NCBI GenBank assembly: GCA_016709575.1
Contig: JADJMM010000003.1
Coordinates: 310,001-374,000, forward strand
Length of the DNA stretch: 64,000 bases
Source of the DNA: Sphingobacteriaceae bacterium
GTDB lineage: Bacteria > Bacteroidota > Bacteroidia > B-17B0 > Aurantibacillaceae
Direction: 5' to 3'
In this document: positions 28,046 through 38,200 of the stretch, in pieces
Layout: each line of letters opens with the position of its first letter
Position numbering within the stretch: the first letter of the stretch is position 1
Position numbers and translations under genes: made by a program
The notes under the pieces: model-generated
The model's database searches: none
What the model was told of the DNA's origin: nothing
The model's input: only the letters and a program-made list of their open reading frames with translations

Positions 28046-28351
28046 CTACATGCCCGGCAATAAACCAGCCGTTGCTTTTTTCATTTCGTCTTCGTTGGCG
28101 ACATTGGCCATTAGGATGGCGTTGTTGATGGTGGTTTTTAATTCTTGTTCTAAAACTGCTGTATCACCATGTTGTAATGCGGGAGAAATGGTAATTGAAT
28201 TTATTTTCCGGTTACCTGTGATTTCGATTTTGATATCACCACTTGCACCTTCAGCATGAAGAACTGTATTATCTAATTTGATTTTAATTTCGTCGGCTTT
28301 TTTCTTCATTTCCTGAAGTTTGCCCATCATATCACCCATTTTTCCAAACAT
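28046..28351 (-). CDS. YbaB/EbfC family nucleoid-associated protein
   Basis: 101 residues, the normal size for YbaB/EbfC, a dimeric DNA-binding protein. It begins MFGKMGDMMGKLQEMKKKADEIKIKLDN and continues with GDIKIEITGNRKINSITISP, the family's core strand region, and a C-terminal helix with NNAILMANVANEDEMKKAT. It starts 4 nt after nadE ends and is probably cotranscribed with it. Confidence 0.93.
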   Translation of the reverse strand: MFGKMGDMMGKLQEMKKKADEIKIKLDNTVLHAEGASGDIKIEITGNRKINSITISPALQHGDTAVLEQELKTTINNAILMANVANEDEMKKATAGLLPGM

Positions 28352-28355
28352 GATC

Positions 28356-29135
28356 TTATTTTTTAAATTCTTTTGGTATTAAACAAACCGGAATTGCTTC
28401 CATTTTATTTTTGTTGGCGCGGATGCACGAAGTATAAATATGCATCACTTCTTTTTGACGTTCATCCACTTCGTAATTATCATTATTCTCCACATATTCC
28501 ATCGCCCACTCTAATTCCGGATAGGTTGCGCCAATTTGATCTTCATCAGTTCTGTTATCGGCGAACAAACCATCGGTTGGTCTGGCTTTTTGAATGCTGT
28601 CGATAATATTTAATTCAGCTGCCAAAGCATAAACTTCTGTTTTCGTTAAATCCGCAATCGGACTCAAATCCACTCCTCCATCTCCGTATTTGGTAAAAAA
28701 GCCAATACCGAAGTCTTCAATTTTATTTCCTGTTCCGGCCACTAATAATTTATGGTGTGATGCAAAAGCGTAAAGTGTAATCATTCGAACACGTGAACGG
28801 ACATTCGCCATAGTTAAGAAATCCTGAATATCTGTGGGAAGGTCTTTTTCGAAACCTTTAAATATATCGCTGAGTTCAACGGTTTGGGTTTCTACGTTTT
28901 TGAAATTCTTTTTAAGCCATTCGATATGTTCGGTGCTGCGGTGAAATTCGGTTTGGTTTTGTTTAATAGGAAGATTCAATACAATTAGTCGCTTTCCTGT
29001 TAAGGCGCATAAGGTAGAAGTGACTGCGCTATCAATACCACCGCTAATGCCAATAACAAAACCATTGGTTTTGGATTTATCGCAATACCCTTTAAGCCAA
29101 TTGCTGATATGAGTTATAATTTCTTTTTTCTTCAC
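28356..29135 (-). CDS. nadE: NAD+ synthetase
   Basis: About 259 residues of the ammonia-type NAD synthetase, which amidates nicotinate adenine dinucleotide using ATP. The PP-loop is GISGGIDSAVTSTLC; VAGTGNKIEDFGIGFFTKYGDGGVDLSPIADLTKTEVYALA and RPTDGLFADNRTDEDQIGATYPELE are typical. I place the start at GTG 29135 (MKKKEIITHI), 6 nt after a TACCTTTG box. The longer frame from TTG 29144 would overlap the box. nadE lies near gldB and gldC, as in Flavobacterium. Confidence 0.95.
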   Translation of the reverse strand: MKKKEIITHISNWLKGYCDKSKTNGFVIGISGGIDSAVTSTLCALTGKRLIVLNLPIKQNQTEFHRSTEHIEWLKKNFKNVETQTVELSDIFKGFEKDLPTDIQDFLTMANVRSRVRMITLYAFASHHKLLVAGTGNKIEDFGIGFFTKYGDGGVDLSPIADLTKTEVYALAAELNIIDSIQKARPTDGLFADNRTDEDQIGATYPELEWAMEYVENNDNYEVDERQKEVMHIYTSCIRANKNKMEAIPVCLIPKEFKK

Positions 29136-29141
29136 TGAATA

Positions 29142-29149
29142 CAAAGGTA
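29142..29149 (-). promoter_or_regulatory. -7 box TACCTTTG six bases before the nadE GTG start
   Basis: Perfect TAnnTTTG on the minus strand, followed by TATTCA and then GTG. It supports GTG 29135 as the start and a transcript with little or no leader. Confidence 0.5.
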
Positions 29150-29161
29150 TAAAAATAAAAA

Positions 29162-29184
29162 ATCCCCCGTATTCGGCGGAGGAT
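29162..29184 (-). terminator. rho-independent terminator of the outer-membrane protein gene
   Basis: On the minus strand ATCCTCCG pairs with CGGGGGAT around a 7-nt loop (one G-T pair), followed by a run of T. It lies 20 nt behind the stop at 29204. Confidence 0.75.
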
Positions 29185-29203
29185 TCTTAATAAATGGGTT
29201 TGA

Positions 29204-30072
29204 CTAGAACAACATACCGATATTAATCTGAACGCCGTCGCTCATTGCGCTTTGTTTAGATCTTGAAGGTTTAGTTCCCATGTTCATATTTGTTTTAATT
29301 TGATCTACCATGATTTCTGAAGTAGGTTGGTATTGATTAATAAACCCACGACAATAGTTAAAGCCTACAAAAAGTGAGGTTGAACCTGAAAGGTTGTATT
29401 CAAAACCTAAACCAACGTTAAGTCCAACATTAAAAGGAATTAAATCACCTGTTGGGCGCATATCAGATACAGTTACATCACCTGAAGATTCATATAAACC
29501 TGAAGAGGTGTTGAACTTTAACTCAGTTAATTCGTCAGTACATCTGAATTTAGTTTGAATAGCGATATCACCACCAAATACACCATAATATCTAAAGCCT
29601 GAAATATCTTTAGTCATTAGTTTTAATAAAACCGGAATAGTTACATAAGTGGTTTTAATGCTACGGGTTTTAATTTCGTAGAACTTATCGTTATTACCTG
29701 CGATATTATCTGAATAGGTTACTGCTGCACCATTTGTGAAATTGGTTTTTCAGAATCAGTATAAGCGTTGTCTTTTGATAAGATATAACCTTGTCCGTTT
29801 TTATAAATTTGTTTTCCGCCTAAAAAATCGCCACCAATACCGGTAACAAAATGAGCGGTATTTGTAATTCTGAATTCAGTTTGTAGTCCGAAACCAAAAC
29901 CAAATTTGATGCCGTTTTTATCTACTATTTTTGTGTCGGTACTCCTTAACCAAGCCGGTGTTGGCGTTACTTTTAATCCGAAACGGAATTTTTTGTCATC
30001 ATCTCCTTCGCCAGCTTTCACTACGTTTGTAATTAACAAGGCTGCCGTTACAATTGAAAGAATCTTTTTCAT
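29204..30072 (-). CDS. outer-membrane beta-barrel protein (one frameshift)
   Basis: About 290 residues. A signal peptide (MKKILSIVTAALLITNVVKA) leads into alternating strands: KFRFGLKVTPTPAWL, IKFGFGFGLQTEFRIT, AHFVTGIGGDF, then FRYYGVFGGDIAIQTKF, LIPFNVGLNVGLGFEYNL and SLFVGFNYCRGF, ending VQINIGMLF with the usual terminal Phe. A missing base in the run at 29746-29750 breaks the frame. The corrected reading FTNGAAVTYSDNIAGNNDKFYEIK and TTYVTIPVLLKLM bridges the two parts. This is the PorT/OmpA-barrel-like type of Bacteroidota. It diverges from gldB, with a TATCTTTG box at 30099-30106. Function is unknown. Confidence 0.8.
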
Positions 30073-30098
30073 TTTTAAATATTTAAAAATTATCTTTA

Positions 30099-30106
30099 CA
30101 AAGATA
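30099..30106 (-). promoter_or_regulatory. -7 box TATCTTTG of the outer-membrane protein gene
   Basis: Perfect TAnnTTTG match on the minus strand, 26 nt before ATG 30072, in the 48-bp gap shared with gldB. No clear -33 element. Confidence 0.45.
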
Positions 30107-30120
30107 AAATAATTTCCGAA

Positions 30121-31130
30121 TGAGCCATTTTAATAAGTTGTTTATAACCGTGCTTTTAGCCCTGCTAATCTATAGCTGTGGCGATAATAAGTTGGATGTT
30201 GATGTTAGCGATGTAAAGGTTCCGGCAGTTAAATTCATGCGTTTTGAAAAGACTTTTTTGCCATCACACCACAAAATATAAATGTTAAAAAAGGGAGCTT
30301 GCCAAAAAATACGGTGCCTTTTATTACATGTTTACGAATACCATTCGGGGAAGAGGAATGCCCGATGATACGAATGCTATACTTGCCTTTACAGGTAATA
30401 AAGATATGCACGATGCTTACTTAGAAACACAAAAAGTAATTACTGATGCGGATGTAAGCGAATTGGAAGCGGGATTAACGGATTGCATGAAGCGCTTCAA
30501 ATATCATTTTCCTAACCGTAAACTTCCAAAACAATTTGCTACTTGTATGAGTGGCTTCGATTACAACTTTGCGTTCCCGGATTCAATTATGGTGGTGAGT
30601 TTGGAAATGTATTTAGGCCGCTCCAATGTGTTTTATAAAATGTTGCAATGGCCCCAATATCAGGTAAGGGTTTTAAATAAAGAATATATGTTGCCGGATA
30701 TGGTTCGCGGTTGGTTGATTAGTGAATTTGACAATGCCCAGCCGGTAAACAATCTTTTAAATAATATGATACAATTCGGGAAAGTGTTTTATGCTTGCGA
30801 TGCTTTATTACCCGAAACAGCCGATAGCATTAAAATAGGTTATAACAGTGCCCAGATGAAATACTGCGATGAGTATGAAAAAAACGTTTGGGGATTTTTG
30901 CCGCCAACAATATGTTATATGACAACAATCTTAAAACAGTTGGTGAGTTCACAACAGATGGTCCTTTTACCTCAGCCATCAGCAACCAATGTCCGCCCCG
31001 CATTGCAATGTGGGTGGGTTGGCAAATTGTGAGGAGTTATATGAAGAATAATGAAAATGTAACTTTAGCTCAATTAATGGAAGAAAAGGATGCTCAGAAG
31101 ATTTTAAATAAAAGCAAGTACAGGCCCTGA
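30121..31130 (+). CDS. gldB: gliding motility lipoprotein GldB (three frameshifts)
   Basis: About 337 residues. The frame opens with a lipoprotein signal (MSHFNKLFITVLLALLIYSC) and VPAVKFMRFEKTF. It continues after corrections as FAITPQNINVKKGELAKKYGAFYYMFTNTI. The main body has YLETQKVITDADVSELEAGL, PDSIMVVSLEMYLG and MLPDMVRGWLISEF; the end reads PPRIAMWVGWQIVRSYMKNN. Breaks lie at T run 30254-30259, GGG near 30293-30295 and T run 30895-30899; each is one missing base. GldB is a lipoprotein required for gliding in Flavobacterium, where it also neighbours gldC and nadE. The gldC gene follows at 31186. Confidence 0.88.
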
Positions 31131-31173
31131 TGGTAGAAGGTTAAAGGTATAAAGTTTAAAGATGAGTTATTAG

Positions 31174-31181
31174 TATATTTG
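31174..31181 (+). promoter_or_regulatory. -7 box TATATTTG four bases before gldC
   Basis: Perfect TAnnTTTG match, followed by AAAT and the gldC ATG at 31186. gldC could have its own, nearly leaderless transcript besides read-through from gldB. Confidence 0.4.
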
Positions 31182-31185
31182 AAAT

Positions 31186-31509
31186 ATGAAAACAAGTGAA
31201 ATTAGTTTTAAAGTGACGGTTGATGACAATCATTTACCGGTAAATATTGAATGGGAAGCCAAAGATGCCGGCGAGAGAAGTAATAGCAAAAGTGTGATGA
31301 TTGCTTTATGGGATACTAAAGAGAATAACACCATGCGCATCGACTTATGGACAAAAGATATGAGTATTGATGAGATGAAGAAGTTCTATGTTCAAAATGT
31401 AATGACTTTAACCGATACTTATATCCGCGCAACTAATGATGAGGCCACTGCAAAAGAAGTGAAAGCCTTGTTTTCTGAAATCGGGAAAAAGATAGGGGTA
31501 TTAAAATAA
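31186..31509 (+). CDS. gldC: gliding motility protein GldC
   Basis: 107 residues, intact and of normal length. The family pattern is clear: EISFKVTVDDNHLPVNIEWEA, SNSKSVMIALWDTKENNTMRIDLWTKDMSIDEMKKF and YIRATNDEATAKEVKALF. GldC is a small cytoplasmic protein found with GldB in gliding or T9SS-bearing Bacteroidota; its biochemical role is not settled. A strong terminator follows directly. Confidence 0.95.
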   Translation: MKTSEISFKVTVDDNHLPVNIEWEAKDAGERSNSKSVMIALWDTKENNTMRIDLWTKDMSIDEMKKFYVQNVMTLTDTYIRATNDEATAKEVKALFSEIGKKIGVLK

Positions 31510-31511
31510 AA

Positions 31512-31538
31512 AGCCCCGTTCGCATGACGAACAGGGCT
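31512..31538. terminator. bidirectional terminator between gldC and a lipoprotein gene
   Basis: AGCCCCGTTCG (31512-31522) pairs with CGAACAGGGCT (31528-31538) with one mismatch around a 5-nt loop. A-rich sequence lies on the left and a weak T-rich stretch on the right, so it serves the converging genes on both strands. Confidence 0.8.
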
Positions 31539-31558
31539 CAATTAATGCTTTTATTGTA

Positions 31559-32092
31559 TTAAGATGCGCTTTCTGCTTTCTTAACTTCTTTCAATCCTTT
31601 TGCTGCATCTAACATCTTTTGGATGTTTTCTTTTGAAAAAGGTTCAGCTTCGGCACTTTTAATGTCTTCAAACACGTAAGTTGAGTTACCTAACTTCTGA
31701 ATGCTGTAAAAATGGAATTCAGGTTTAGTAATTTCACTTTCCCACATAATAGTAGTTGGTTCTTCAACAATAAACGATTTGAATTTGTTTACCTCATCAC
31801 CTTTAATATCAGTTTTGCGTAATTCAACATCACCCGGATCTTCGGTAATTGATAATTGAAAGTCTTTTCCGATACGGATCTCAAGAGCACCCCAAGTTTG
31901 TTCAATTACTTCCATTTTACCGAAAGTTGAATCGGGAACAAAAATAGTGAATGGCTTTCCGTACTTGCTTAAATCGAGAGTTATCATTCCGGCAGGTGCT
32001 TCAACGGCCACTTGCTCATCTTTTTTGCCGCCACAACTTTGAAGTGTTACTATTAACGCTAAAGCTGTAATTAAAGAGTATACTGTTTTCAT
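31559..32092 (-). CDS. lipoprotein of unknown function
   Basis: 177 residues. The signal peptide ends in a lipobox (ALIVTLQSC, Cys20) followed by GGKKDE. The mature part is rich in beta strands with ITLDLSKYGKPFTIFVPDS, QTWGALEIRIGKDFQLSI and EPTTIMWESEITKPEFHFYSIQK, then a charged C-terminal helix. I do not recognise a family. It stands alone, with terminators on both sides. Confidence 0.7.
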   Translation of the reverse strand: MKTVYSLITALALIVTLQSCGGKKDEQVAVEAPAGMITLDLSKYGKPFTIFVPDSTFGKMEVIEQTWGALEIRIGKDFQLSITEDPGDVELRKTDIKGDEVNKFKSFIVEEPTTIMWESEITKPEFHFYSIQKLGNSTYVFEDIKSAEAEPFSKENIQKMLDAAKGLKEVKKAESAS

Positions 32093-32183
32093 TTTTTTGC
32101 TTGGTTTTATGTTGTAAAGATAAATTAATTAGTGAATTTATAATCAATATAGGTCGCTTTTTTAGACTTATGACGCTTATGGA

Positions 32184-32208
32184 CAAAAAAAAACCCCGCT
32201 TAGCGGGG
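32184..32208 (-). terminator. terminator of the histone-like gene
   Basis: On the minus strand CCCCGC pairs with GCGGGG around a short loop (forward CCCCGCTTAGCGGGG, 32194-32208), followed by nine T. A strong rho-independent terminator 20 nt behind the small lysine-rich gene. Confidence 0.85.
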
Positions 32209-32228
32209 CTCTTTCTTTAGAAAAGAAA

Positions 32229-32323
32229 TTATTTCTTTTTCTTAGCAGCTTTTTTCTTAGTTGCTTTTTTCTTAGCCGCTTTTTTCTTTGGAGCAGCTTT
32301 TCTTTTTGTTGCTTTTTTGCCAT
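32229..32323 (-). CDS. 31-residue lysine/alanine-rich histone-H1-like protein (one frameshift)
   Basis: From ATG 32323 the frame starts MAKK, then needs one extra A in the run just behind it. With that base it reads MAKKATKRKAAPKKK, then AAKKKATKKKAAKKKK and a stop at 32229-32231. The repeat unit KKKAA/KKKAT is like the C-terminal tail of eukaryotic H1 and the small basic DNA-binding proteins known in many bacteria. Uncorrected, the frame gives an implausible Leu/Arg/Lys-rich protein that runs into the terminator hairpin. A perfect terminator placed directly behind the corrected stop supports the small gene. The product probably binds DNA or RNA. Confidence 0.65.
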
Positions 32324-32609
32324 GGTTTCTTGTTTTTGAGTTTTTGTTAATACGAAGTAAACAAATTTCTCGTTCACTACTAAAAATAAGGTTATTATTT
32401 TTTCAACATAAAAATGTTGATATTGTTAATAGCGTGAAATATGCGTTGCAATTAAAATTATGTTTGCAGTAAAAATATTTTCGAAAATATATTTTTTATT
32501 TTTTTCTTTGAATCCTCTGTAAGTATTGATTTTACTATACACACAGAGCATCACGAAAAAATATTTTTTGTTTTTATTTTTATTTTTGAACGCAAAACAC
32601 ACTCCTTTT

Positions 32610-34263
32610 CTACTCTACTTTCCACTCTGTTTCGGAGTCCCAATCGGCCAATAATTTTACGGCTAAAACATTAAAATAAATTGTTTCAGGCTGCTTTTGA
32701 AGCAAAATATTGCCCGTATCCCATTTTCTATTTTGGTTTTTATCTTCAATTACTTTCAAAAAATAATTTCCGGGCAGCATATTTTTAAATTTTAATAGCT
32801 GTTCTGCACTTGTAGTCAAACTCATTTCAACATATTGCTCTGCTATCACTACTTCTTTATCATTCACTACTTGCACTATGTAATTTTCTTTTTTCGGCAA
32901 TAGAAGTTTCGTATTCAGTGTCGCATAATCGGATGGTTCGGATGTTTTAAATGAAATTTTTACTGAATCATTTTCAATACCAATGCTGGTTTTAAACGCT
33001 CCTTTATTTAAAATGAGCTCATAATTGGTGTTTTGCATTAGCTTGTTTGCTAGTACAAACGCATTATCTCCTTTTTTACTGAGTTGTACGCCTGTTTTAA
33101 TGAGTGAATCGGTTTTATACTGCAATATCATCTTCGAAACATCATAATTTGTTACATCTATCCAATTATTAAATACCAAAACAGGATTTACGAAGTAATC
33201 TAACCGGTTTCCTTCCATTGGTTTTAAATCAACACTTACTATATGCTTCTTTTCGGTTTTTAATCTTTCAAAACGTTCTTTCGACATCACCGAGATACTA
33301 ATTGTGTCGGATGTGTTTCTATCAGGATGCTGAATTACCAAACGCAGCGTATCAAAAATGTCTTTATAATAAACCATACAAGTATCGTTTACCTCATCAA
33401 TCGATTTAATATTATCCACTTGATTTGCGTAATACGGCTTAACAACATTTTTTTGCTCTTTATTGTAAGTAATGTATGCTACCCCATAATAAGGCGAGAT
33501 GGATTTCTTTAAAAACACTTTCGAGACTTCTTCTTTAAATGTTTTAAGGTTAATAAGGGTATCAACACCTGCACTAATTACTGTATCGTTATATGCAACT
33601 GCTTCTTCCCCCCATCAAACATCAGATTTTTGTTTTTATCGGAAAAGGCAAAGGTTTTAAATAATGATTTAGGTAAATAAGATACTTTATAAGATCCATA
33701 GCTTGATGTCCTTGTAATATAAAGCGGTTTCTTCTTAAACACAACACTATCCGGTTCAGTATCCTTATATAAACCAACTGTGACTTCATTCTCCGGTTTT
33801 AAATTAAAGGCATTTATAATTTTACCTTTAATATATAACGAGTCGATGAAGCTGCCCGTAGAAAAAACAAACTCGAAATTCGAAAACAAGTTGGCTTCAT
33901 GCATATCAGAAATAGAATTCCCGAAAAACAAACGATACGTTGTGTTAGGTAATAAGTCCTCGTTGAACTTTACCATTACCCGCTTACCAATTGCTTCAAC
34001 CAAGGGCATCTCTTTAGTTTGTGGTGTTACTACTAATTGATTAGCGATGTCTTTTACCTGAACAAACTCATCAAACTTCAATTCGATAGTTTTCCCTTTA
34101 AAGTTCAGGGATGCATTTAACGGAATGGATTCGATTAGTTTTGGTGGCTGGGTATCGCGTTCGCCTCCATTTAATGGAACAACTTGCGCGCATCGCCAAA
34201 AAATAAGACTTAGGCCTACAAAAATTATATAAAGGTGCTTTCTCAGAATTTTAAAATCCTCAT
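32610..34263 (-). CDS. Ig-like-domain (SbsA/Big_5 type) surface lipoprotein (two frameshifts)
   Basis: About 550 residues. The corrected start reads MRILKILRKHLYIIFVGLSLIF, then WRCAQ, a lipobox-like Cys. It continues GERDTQPPKLIESIPLNASLNFKGKTIELKFDEFVQVKD, the usual opening of a Bacteroidota Ig-like (Big_5) protein family. Later parts are LLPNTTYRLFFGNSISDMHE and, near the end, FKNMLPGNYFLKVIEDKNQNRKWDTG. One base is missing in the A run near 34250 and one G in the run at 33608-33613, where the corrected text reads FDGGEEAVAYNDTVISAGVDTL. The protein is probably on the outer membrane; function is unknown. It lies just behind the adhesin/PorP pair. Confidence 0.82.
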
Positions 34264-34327
34264 AAAATTAATCAATTACCCCAAATACAATTATTAAAAA
34301 AACTAAAATAGGAAAAGCCCCTGGATT

Positions 34328-35242
34328 TTACTTTTCAGTATCCCAATTACGGTTTTGTTTGCGCGAAAACCTTAAGCCCAGCATTATTTCGTGAGTGCCT
34401 GAGCTGTAGTTACGGATATTAGTTGTAGGGAAATCGTAAGAATAACCAATCATTAAGTAATTCTTGTACATAAAACCTAGTAAAGCAGTATAAGCATCAT
34501 TATGACGATATGCTCCACCCAACCAAACTTGTTCTTTGTAGATAACGCGGGCCCCAACATCTAACTTAAATGGTGCAGGTGTTGCGTATTTCAATAAAAA
34601 CGAAGGCTCAATTTTAAAGCTTTCGCCTAAATCAAATTTATAAGCGGCATTAACATTAAAATGAGTTACTAGTTTTCCGGTATTATCTGATCCCGGATAC
34701 AAATTAATTTTGCTTTTATACATCTGCGGAACCGCTATACCAATATAAAATTTCTTGTTGTGCACTAAAATTCCCGCGCCAAAATCGGGCACATAAACAG
34801 TTTGATATTGTACCAATAAATTATCGTCACCCGAATCGTGTAATTGTAATTTATGTCCATCTATACCCCACTGTAAAATGCCTGCGCTTAATCCCAACGA
34901 CATTTTTGTTTCTTTATTGAGTTTAATGTGATAAGCATAAGAAAAGTTTAATCCCACTCTGCGTGTTGGACCAACTATATCTGTAAACAAATGCATACCC
35001 AAGCCCATGTTCTTCATTTTAAGCGGACCATGAACCGTTAATATATAAGTGCGGGGCGCATCAGTAATTCCAATCCATTGGTAACGGTTATTCGAGCGAA
35101 CATCTGCGAATTCTTCTTTACCGGCAACCGCTGGGTTAATAGCAAATTCGTTCAGCATATACTGCGTGTACTGCGGTAATTGCTGAGCTCTTAAATCGGC
35201 CAGCAACAATATGCCAAATATGAATACTAGTATCTTTTTCAT
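34328..35242 (-). CDS. PorP/SprF-family T9SS-associated outer-membrane protein
   Basis: 304 residues with a signal peptide (MKKILVFIFGILLLADLRA) and the family opening QQLPQYTQYMLNEFAINPAVAGKEEFADVRSNNRYQWIGI. Then follow barrel strands such as MGLGMHLFTDIVGPTRRVGLNFSYAYHI and YLMIGYSYDF, ending HEIMLGLRFS. PorP/SprF proteins anchor or deliver individual type B T9SS cargo; SprF is needed for SprB to reach the surface in Flavobacterium. This gene begins one base after the giant SprB-like adhesin ends, which makes that protein its obvious client. Confidence 0.95.
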   Translation of the reverse strand: MKKILVFIFGILLLADLRAQQLPQYTQYMLNEFAINPAVAGKEEFADVRSNNRYQWIGITDAPRTYILTVHGPLKMKNMGLGMHLFTDIVGPTRRVGLNFSYAYHIKLNKETKMSLGLSAGILQWGIDGHKLQLHDSGDDNLLVQYQTVYVPDFGAGILVHNKKFYIGIAVPQMYKSKINLYPGSDNTGKLVTHFNVNAAYKFDLGESFKIEPSFLLKYATPAPFKLDVGARVIYKEQVWLGGAYRHNDAYTALLGFMYKNYLMIGYSYDFPTTNIRNYSSGTHEIMLGLRFSRKQNRNWDTEK

Positions 35243-35243
35243 G

Positions 35244-38200
35244 TTATCTGAATATTGTTAATGGTCCCGTATATGCTTTCGGGAAGTTCACGTGATGCAA
35301 ATCAATTATGTAATAATATGTACCAACCGGTAAATCTTTTCCATTGTATTTTCCATCCCAAGGTGTTGTATATCCTTCTGAACGGAATAACAATTCACCC
35401 CAACGGTTATAAACCTCAACAACATTTTCAGGGAACTGTTGAATATTATCAATTACCCAGAAATCATTTTTACCATCACCATTATTACTAAATCCGTTTG
35501 GAATAAATATTTCAGGGAAAATATGAATGTGCATTGTATCAGATGCAGTACAACCATTCACATCCGTTACCATAACTGTGTAAGATGTATTGATAGTATT
35601 TGATGCGGTTGGATTTGGTGAAGAACCATTATCAAGTGTAGTTGATGGTATCCATGTAAATGTACTACCCGCAGGACCGGTTGGATTACCACCGATTACT
35701 GTCGATGTGAATATGGTAATTGTATAATTCGGTCCAGCATCTACAGTAGGCGGAACATTTGAAGTAATTCTTACTGTATCCCTATGAATACAAGTTCCGT
35801 TTGTTGCAAGTAACACGAAAGTTGATGTTCCGATTGGCGGCGTAACTGTAGTTATTAAAGTATTCGTAAATGAAACAGCACTTGGTAACTGGAACCATTG
35901 ATAAGTTGTTCCTCCTGTAGATAAACTTCCATTTAAAACAAAAGAGCCACTTTGACAGAAAGAAGAATCATTACCGGCAACTGCCAATACTGAAACAGTT
36001 GGAACAATAATCATTGTCGTATCTTTTCTACATCCTGCAAAATCAATTAGGGTTAGAGAATAAGTTCCTGATAAAACATTATTAAGTGATGAAGCGTTGC
36101 TTGTAAATGTTCCCGGGCCGGTCCAAGTATATGTATAAACAGGTAAGCCTCCGTTAACTGTTGTTGTAATTGCGCCATCTAATGCAGTATTACAACTTGA
36201 ATTAACAATGTTTGCGCTTAATGTAAGTACAGCTGGATTTATTAAAGTATAAGTTGCTGATACAGTACAGCCATTCGCATCAGTAACTGTTGAAGCGTAA
36301 TTTCCGGCACATAAACTTGTAAGTGGATTTGTACTTCCTGAAGGTGTCCATGTATAAGTATAAGGTAATACGCCGCCACTTGGAATTACATTTATAGAAC
36401 CATTACAATCGTTATTACAATCAGGTGTATTTAAATTTGGCAAACTTGCTACTAAAGGTGGTGGCTGAGTTAATGTAAAACTTTGAACAGATATACATCC
36501 ATTAGTTAATGTTGAAGTAACTGTTGCTGTAATTACTCCACTACACAAACCTGTTGCTGTACTTGTGTTAACGCCATTAGTAAATGTTCCGGTACTCCAG
36601 TTAAAAGTAAACGGCGCTGTTCCAGAAGTAACAGATAAAGATGCGACTGCATTACAAGTTCCGTTACATAATGCATTCACTGATGATAAATTAAACACCG
36701 GAGCATTTACGTTTGTTAGTTACAAAAGGTGTAACTGTTAAATCACTAGCTGAAGAAATATTTACTGATGCATTACGAATACAGCCTAATGCATCCGTCA
36801 TTTGTACAAAATAGATTCCTGCACATAATCCGCTTACCGTTTGTGAAGTGGATGCTGGCGATAACCAATTATAAGTTATAGGTGCAGTTCCTCCGCTAGC
36901 CGTTACTGTTGAAGCTCCATTACATTGCGCAAAACAAGTTTCATTAGTTGAAGTAATTGTTTCTGTAAGGGTACTTGAGTTATTAATAGGAACGTTTACG
37001 TTTTGCGGACAACCATTACTATCAATAATAGTCACCATGTAAATACCGGCACATAAATTAGTTTCAGTTGCAGAAGAACTTCCACTACTCCATGTATAAG
37101 TATAAGGACCAACTCCGCCTAAAGCACTAACCGTTGATGAACCATTACACAATCCACAAGCAGGTTGTGTAGTTGTATTGGTTAAAGTAATAGCTGCAGG
37201 AGATGTTACAGTTCCCCGGATAGTATCAAAACATCCTTGAGCATCTGTAATTACTAAGAAATAATTTCCGTTGCATAAATTAAATGCTTGAGAAGTAGAT
37301 TGTCCTAAAGGATCACTCCAATTAAATGTATAAGGCGGTAAACCACCCGCAATACTTGCTGCTAATAAACTTCCATTACAATTTCCGAAACAAGTATTAT
37401 TAACAGCAACACTACTTGCAGTTATATTAACTGAACCAAGAACACTTAATGTTTGAGTAGCAACACAATTTTTTGAATCGGTAACTGATAAAGTATAATT
37501 ACCAGGACAAACATTAGTAATTGATGATGTTGTTGCTCCCGTGTTCCAACTATAAGTGTAAGCAGCGGTACCGCCAGTTGGTGAAGAAGTAACTGTGCCG
37601 TTACAATTTCCACTACATAATGGTTGTGTAACAGTTGTGCTTGGATTTAAAACTGCAGGTTCGTTAATTGCAACTGATTGGAATAATAAACAATTGTTTG
37701 CATCCCTGATTTGCGCTGTATAAGTTCCGGCACATAAACCTGTAACCGGATTTGAAGCTGAAGAAGGCGTTACCCATGTTATGGTATAACCAGGTGTTCC
37801 ACCTATAGGATTTGTTACTGAAGCGGAACCATTACACTGCCCATTACAAGCCACATCAGTAAATGAAACAGTTGCTCCACTTGGTCCGTTTGAGTTACTT
37901 ATTGGAATCAAGAAATTACTTGCACAGCTATTTGCATCTGTGAGCGTAACAGAATAGATTCCTGCACAAAGATTTATACCTGCGGTACCTGTAATAGGTG
38001 CCGGATTAGAAGCGTTCCATGTTAGAGTATAATTTGGTGTTCCGCCTAAAGCAATAACATTAATTGAACCATTACAAACACCACATGATGCTGGACTTGC
38101 AGCAGGATTAATAGTTAAAGTTGTTGGCGCAACTAAAACAACTTGTTGTGTATCTACACACGCATTATTGTCTCTTACAATAACACTATACGTTCCTGCA

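Noticed and set aside
32177..32377. A 66-codon Lys/Leu/Arg-rich frame on the minus strand
   Set aside because: It runs through the terminator hairpin and is the wrong-frame reading of the 31-residue KKKAA protein.
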